A stretch of 64,000 nucleotides of DNA from Theristus sp. LFF4_11 (Eukaryota; Nematoda; Chromadorea; Monhysterida; Xyalidae). The stretch spans positions 37,327-101,326 of the forward strand of contig JASANC010003653.1 of the NCBI GenBank assembly GCA_030248135.1, read 5' to 3'. Under the pieces are notes generated by a model. The model had not been told where the DNA came from, made no database searches, and worked only from the letters and a program-made list of their open reading frames with translations. A program made the translations under genes and the position numbers. Shown piece by piece: positions 58,721 to 64,000 of the stretch. Numbering within the stretch: position 1 is the first letter of the stretch; each line of letters begins with the position of its first letter.

Positions 58721-60032
58721 TCTTCGGTACTCCAAATATGTGAAACAAACAATCACCACATGCCTAATTTTCGGAAAAAAAGTTGAAATCCGGACAATCC
58801 GGTTAGTTTTAAATTCATTTTTTTAAATTGAGAATTTCTTCCAAAATACTGGAGGACAGTCCGAAGGCCGACAAAAATAGGTGCATTCGAACGCAACAGC
58901 AACAGCCAAGGACAAGCAGTTTTCTTACTTTTGTTCATTGCAGAAACGTAATTTTACATTGTTTTATTGCTGTTTAGTCCATTACCGAGCTCATGAAACC
59001 AACTGCAGAAAATGTTTGTTTGTTTGTTTGTGTGCCAGCATCTAAACTTTTGCTCGTCGATTTTCGGCCTGCGCCTGGCCAAAAAATCATCCAAGTCACT
59101 TTCTGTGGAGTGTCTTAAACGCATTTTCAGTTCAGAAGAAAGTACAATTTGATGGGTAACATTTGTTTTTTTACAAACTAAAAAAATCCCAATTTAAAAA
59201 AAGCCAAATTCGAACGCCATGAAACCCAAAAGAGTTAAAAACTAAAGAGAAAGAAATTAAATGAACGTGTACCCGTTAGCAGAAAAGGAATTGATTTTGG
59301 TAACATTTTATCAACCCTTTCTTGCGATTTTGTTTTTATCACGGGATTTTTACGGTATATCCATTCCATTCCGCCAATCAAAATGTGCTTTCAAAAATAC
59401 ACCCAATCAATATATGGTTAAATTTCTTTCTGAATATTGATTTGAGTCTTGAAGTGATTTTAATTGTTAGCTTGTTGGGTTACGGTATTTTTTAAAATTT
59501 TCATCGTTCAATAGTTCATGTTTTCATTTACTCAACTACATAGAGCTGATGATAAAATTTATTGCGCTGTTTCAACAAGTTTTACCGTCTTTTTTAGCAT
59601 ATAGGTTGATTTTATTGTTGGAAGACAGCTGAGTATGGGATTTGATTAAGTACAGCGAAGTTGCTCGTTATTTACACTTTGTGTTTGCGAATAAAGCCAC
59701 GCAAGGAACGTTGCGTCACCTATTCTATTTTAATGCCATTCCATTCAGCCTTGTATGGCTGTGTTACTGTCATCTGCATGTATGGACGCCACACACGGCC
59801 ACATAGGCTCGGAAAACTGGATTTCTCTTTCAGCGTATAAGAGTTTAGTTCAGTTTCAGTGCGGCTGCTTCAAATTTGCACACACATCGCGCAACATTCT
59901 TCTGAAACATTCGGTTTCCAGCACTTTTTTATATTTTCTGACTCTTAGTTGCAAGCAGTCGGACTTTGCAACGTATTTTTTGAGATTTTCGGTTGAACTT
60001 AATGTTTTTTAAATGGGTTTTAACTTTTTCAG
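58721..60032. other. Upstream region of the multi-pass protein gene
   Basis: It should contain the missing 5' exon(s) of the gene below. An open block at about 59755-59970 (CGCFKFAHTSRN...) is a candidate, but its donor phase does not match the next exon. No repeat is seen. Confidence 0.3.
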
Positions 60033-61705
60033 ACCAAAGAACATCTGAACACTTTCACCAAAGTAAGTATTTAAAAAGCGCCGATGTCACCGTGTTCGGA
60101 GTGTTGTGCGTGCTGTGCGCCGTGCTGCGATCGAACACAATGGTGCACGTTCTTGACGATGCTTCTGGTATGAAATCAAACGAAACAGGGGCACTTTGTC
60201 GATAAAGAGCGTTTGTATTTTCAGAAACTGCCAAAACACTCACGAATCCATCCTTAGATCCGCATCCTGCACGCCATCTGGACGCACTTCATGTGGCTGG
60301 TGGTGATCGTGCTGAACTGCCTGTATTTTCAAGCGTGGAAGTCGTACGACATTCTCTGGTTCTGGCTGCACTCGGTTCTCTGTCTCTGCGTGCCATCATT
60401 GAGGTCTGCTAATCGTTTGTTTTATAAAAGCTCGCTCAAAGTGGGGTGATGGAGCGGCGGATACACAAACGAAGCATTTTTTGGGAAACCCCGTTTCAAA
60501 GTTGGATCAACCTGATTTTCAACAACATATCCGTTCGCCTCAAAACACATATGCCTCCTTGAAAATGACACATTCTGAAAGAATTGAAAGCAGTTCTTGA
60601 ACATGCTTCGTTCTTTCCTACATTCCACTTGACAGGTAAACTTCATTCTCTGCAGACGCAACAACATGATGGCGACCTGTGTTCGCATTTTGCGTCAGAA
60701 AATCAAAACGCCCGACCGCTCGTTGAAAGAGTGCTATTTGGACAAAATTCAAGATCAGACGGAATTCGCAGCAATAAACGCCGACGAAGAAGACGAGGCA
60801 ACTCGCAAGGAGCTCATAAAGACGTCTTGTTGGTGCTGTCGATTTAGAGGGTACTCCAGTGCTATTGAGGTACGATTTTGCTTCTTTTCAGCAATCGTTC
60901 GTCAGTGATAAAACGTTGCTCTGAAATTACTCCGCAAACGAACTTGTCTTAAGTAAAAGGCACTTCAATTTTGGTAGCAACTATTGGTAAAGTTAGCTAC
61001 AACGGTTGCACAATAACATCTGCACAACTGGTATGAAGTCTCTACGAAGCAGCCTAACTTTTTACGAAAAAGTACATGTATCTTCAGGTTGCATTCTTTC
61101 TGTACCGCATGCGAGCAATGTTCGCCATCATATCCGGACGAATCCGCCAAAAGTTGCTGCTGAAAACGCACCCGGTCAACGTGAACGGTTTGCTAATTGG
61201 CAACGAGATTTTCGGCTCGCTCGCCGAAAATGCTCGCTGGAGACAAGAACTGTGGGATTTTTCATGGATTGGCGTTTACATCGACACTGCGTTGCTCTGG
61301 GTGATGGTGTTGATTGCGTATTGTCGTCAGTGCAGGTAGATTTTGTATTAAATTTTCGAAGTTGTTGATAACATTTATTTCATTCCCTTGTCGTTTTAGT
61401 ATCTGCTTTTGTGGTACACATTGAAATACTGTGCCCTTTGTTGGTTTGAACAAATCACATAGCAAACAAAACTGACTGCAGTCAAAAAATCCACTCTTTC
61501 ATAATTTTTAGTGTTTCGATGTTGCAAAAAAGTTCATCCATATTCCTTCAGGCTATGCTGCGTCATGGGCTGCTGTCGGTTTTTGATGTGGGCAATTGTC
61601 GTTGTTGTCGTTGAATTCTTGGTCATGGAATGGCCGATGGGTGTGCTTGAAAGTCGAATGGACGGCTCGTTGTGCAAACTGGTGCCCAGCAATGTCACTG
61701 CATAA
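60033..61705 (+). CDS. Multi-pass membrane protein, unknown family (5' end missing)
   Basis: Exons at 60033 to about 60140, 60258-60403, 60656-60869, 61088-61335 and 61552-61705 encode a membrane protein ending TAA at 61703. Hydrophobic segments: VTVFGVLCVLCAVL, THFMWLVVIVLNCLYF with ILWFWLHSVLCLCV, YIDTALLWVMVLIAYC and FLMWAIVVVVVEFLV. Between them lies a long hydrophilic, acidic loop (NADEEDEATRKE) with a CWCC motif, and a Cys-rich ju xtamembrane stretch CRQCRLCCVMGCC that looks palmitoylatable. The exon 1 donor is uncertain: a GTATG after 60167 is stronger but out of phase, so I used GTGCAC after an NTM codon run. No family is recognised. It is neither GPCR-like nor an MFS carrier. Confidence 0.6.
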
Positions 61706-62817
61706 TTCACTGAACGCTTCGATTGTATTTTCTAACGATTGAACCAAAATCCTCATGTTACGGATTACACTGTGACTGTGCTCAGTTCGGTCGGGCATAT
61801 CATATGTTGAGGCGTCAGTGTTCGAGAATCAGGACTCAGTATCCGTTTACGCCTCAGCTGTTTTCACGGACTTGAAATTAACTGTGATGTGTTGTGATTT
61901 GTTTAGTTTGTCTGCTTGTCGGAATGCTTTAGCCAAAATAAGAAAAGGAAAGCGGGTATTCTTCAACGAAACTTGTGATTGAAACGAAGTCTCTTCGATG
62001 CATTTTGTTCCATTGAAGGTCATTGTAACATTCAACTAATATTTGTGGTAAGCAGCAGCAAACTACAGCTGGCAGCAAAATAAGTGCATCCATGCATTAT
62101 TAACACTGCACTGGGAAAAGTTTACTACCGTGTTAAGTACAGCTTATATCATAACAAAGCGGTAAGCAGGTTGTTGAAACGGTACAGAAACAAACGCGGT
62201 AGTCAACGTTAACTGACGTTGTCAGGGCGCTGTGCTTTGCTTTAAGATGGCGTTTTGAAATTAAAAACTCACGTGTGGCAGTGCAGTTTTACCAAATTAC
62301 AAGACTTCAGTCAAGTTTTCGTGTGTTCGTATTGATGTGCATTTCTTTCTTGACCAGCCTTTGTTGCAACCTCAACGCAACCGCTGAACATTTCAACGAT
62401 GGCCCAAATCGATTGATCCAAAAATCACCGCAGTGTATAAAATGACCATATAAAATAAAGACGAACTAAAATTTCCGGCACTGAAGAACCATCGATAGCC
62501 GAACTCGCGTCAACAGTTGAAATGTTGATTTCAAAAGTTTGTTCAAGCCTAAAATCAAACGTTAAAACGGTCCAAAATGTCGATCATGGACGTGCTGACT
62601 GTTTTTCAAGGTAATGGCAAAGAAAATTTTTGTTGAGCTTTCAAAAAATTGTGCCAAAAATAGGGTTTTCAGAGCATATTAGGCGGAAACAGTTCGATTT
62701 TTTTCGAATCGGCATTTGCATTTTTGTTTTTTTTAGTTTTTTATTTATTATTTTTTTTGACATACAACATTTTTTGGATTGACGAATATATCACGATCAC
62801 GAAATTTTCCAGCTATC
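61706..62817. other. Intergenic gap
   Basis: No repeat or model is seen. A short start-like block at 62578 (ATGTCGATCATGGACGTGC, donor after CAAG) could be a first exon joining in phase to 63529, but it would give only about 31 codons, so support is weak. Confidence 0.3.
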
Positions 62818-62930
62818 TACCGTAAAGTCTTGCATATAAGGTCTCCTTATAAAAATTTGGAAATCAAAAAATTTTGAAAAAAAGGTGAATTTCGTGTGAC
62901 GACCTTATAAGTGGGAGGACCCTTATAAAA
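62818..62930. mobile_element. MITE family A, left-end fragment
   Basis: TACCGTAAAGTCTTGCATAT through GTGGGAGGACCCTTATAAA matches the first 110 bp of the copy at 1151. The right half and right terminal repeat are absent. It is inserted in, or adjoins, an AGCTATCTA tract like those at 49-50 kb. Confidence 0.7.
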
Positions 62931-63550
62931 AAAGATTTAGGAATGGATTTAGGAGTGGGTTAATTGTTATTTTTGAGCTCTAATCGCTGCTGTTTTTATT
63001 TTTTTGTGTTTTGTATTTGAATAATAGGCATGTTTTCATCTTTTTGTTTCGATTCCAGCTTATTTATCGTTCTTTTGCATTTCTTCACATTCATTTTTAT
63101 TGTTCCTTCGTTTTTTCACTGTTCTATTTTGATTTTTTGTGTAATTTATTAAGTAGAAATTGTGTTTCATGTTTAGATCCGTAATTAGCACAACGCTGAT
63201 ATACCAGTTCACCGATTTGGTTGTCGATGTAATTACCCACTTTGACGCACCCTGCCCTGCCCTCCCCTGAGCAGCAGTTTCTTGCTGCAGTTTTCTCAAT
63301 CGTTCTCTGGGAGTGGGTGTTCAACAAGTTTCAGGTTCTGAAAGCCCCTTTGAACGTTTATTTAAGGGGGCAGGAACAGGGCGCAAGGGGCTTCATTCAA
63401 TTTGTTTTGCTTGCTGCAGATCTGTTTATCGTCCCCTGAGCATTTAAAAAGTTTCCAAAACCTATCAGGCTCCAAAATGTTTGTTCTTTGTTTAGCATTC
63501 ATCATTTTTACTTTTTCAAAATTTTCAGAACGAAAAAAAAACATAGAAGA

Positions 63551-63912
63551 ATGGAAGACTCGGATTCTGAGAAAAATGGGTGCCGGATAAAGATTCTAAT
63601 AGTGATTCTGATTCAGATTTTGATTCGGAAATAAGTGAAGAAATGGGAAACCAAGATTTGGGACCAAAGAAGCCAGAGGAGTTCGTCAATCAAGATTCAC
63701 CCAACGAAGATGAAGTAGCGGTTCAGGTCATCTACGTTCCTCAAGCCGAAGAACAGGACGATGCGCTTGCTGCTGCGAGGGCGCTGTTTGAGGTGGAGAA
63801 GGAACAGGACGAGCAGGCGCACGATGGTGGCAACGTTCTGTTTTTCAAAGTTCAACACAAACTCCGGTTTGTTTTGCTGATAAAACAAGGTTGGATTTTT
63901 TATTTCCTTTAA
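63551..63912 (+). CDS. Acidic Ser/Asp-rich reading frame near the right edge, frame broken
   Basis: An ATG at 63551 gives MEDSDSEKN. The acidic sequence then continues only in another frame (DSNSDSDSDFDSE...), open to 63912 through PKKPEEFVNQDSPNEDE and AAARALFEVEKEQDEQ. A one-base shift in an A-run at about 63572-63576 would explain this. An acidic Asp/Ser N-terminus occurs in some transposases (piggyBac-like) and in many nuclear proteins, and nothing visible decides. The tail repeats GTTCAACACAAA about 100 bp further on. Confidence 0.25.
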
Positions 63913-64000
63913 ATGAGCACCTTTGCGAAACATCAACTTCAAGGTGTTTTCTTTGAAAGCAGTTCAACACAAATCCCGGCTTGTTTTTTGGATTTATTAA

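Noticed and set aside
60258..60403. Alternative open frame of the same exon (DPHPARHLDAL...)
   Set aside because: It fits the stronger upstream donor but ends at a stop soon after. The hydrophobic frame continues in phase through the remaining exons.

Overview
The window is nuclear DNA from a small-genome invertebrate animal. Genes are broken into many exons of about 60-250 bp by short GT-AG introns, often 45-120 bp, with acceptors of the TTTCAG type. The gene content is metazoan: SLC22 transporters, a CUB/LDLa receptor, class-A GPCRs, a receptor guanylate cyclase, a neuropeptide-like precursor and a CNBP-type zinc-knuckle protein. The TTTCAG acceptors, compact introns and tandem divergent GPCRs suggest an ecdysozoan such as a nematode or tardigrade. 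This is inference and the sequence does not fix the phylum. I built the gene models by hand from splice sites, reading frame and protein family. For eight of them the exon lengths sum to an exact open frame from ATG to stop.

Layout. 0-4 kb: the 5' part of a leftward gene, a possible decayed gene and two miniature inverted-repeat elements (MITEs). 4.3-6.7 kb: a complete SLC22 transporter (575 aa). 7.6-8.05 kb: a small three-exon gene for a putative secreted protein (105 aa). 8.3-11.7 kb, minus strand: a 17-exon membrane guanylate cyclase with a NIT-like sensor and an atypical catalytic site (628 aa). 12.2-14.6 kb, minus: a Cys-rich, probably GPI-anchored surface protein (394 aa). 16.5-19.1 kb, minus: a CUB + LDLa single-pass receptor (428 aa). 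19.1-29.7 kb: a 10.6-kb stretch with no model I can defend. 29.7-30.4 kb: a candidate neuropeptide precursor. 31.0-34.2 kb: nested transposons, two of them giant palindromes. 34.8-39.1 kb: a second SLC22 gene (555 aa) with a MITE in one intron. 39.8-44.4 kb, minus: two tandem GPCR paralogues. 47.5-48.4 kb, minus: a three-knuckle CCHC protein. 49-58.5 kb: repeats, comprising a repeat containing a MITE, three head-to-tail Helitron-like elements and a 5'-truncated LINE. 60.0-61.7 kb: a multi-pass membrane protein of unknown family. 62.8-64 kb: a MITE fragment and an acidic reading frame at the edge.

Most identifiable genes encode cell-surface, transport or signalling products: two SLC22 carriers, two GPCRs, a cyclase, a CUB/LDLa receptor, a GPI-type protein and small secreted peptides. 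I see no sign that they form one pathway. Apart from the tandem GPCR pair and the two related SLC22 genes the grouping may be chance. The most unusual items are the cyclase that lacks two catalytic residues, the two small secreted-peptide genes that a simple ORF scan misses or misreads, the nested palindromic transposons and the tandem Helitrons.
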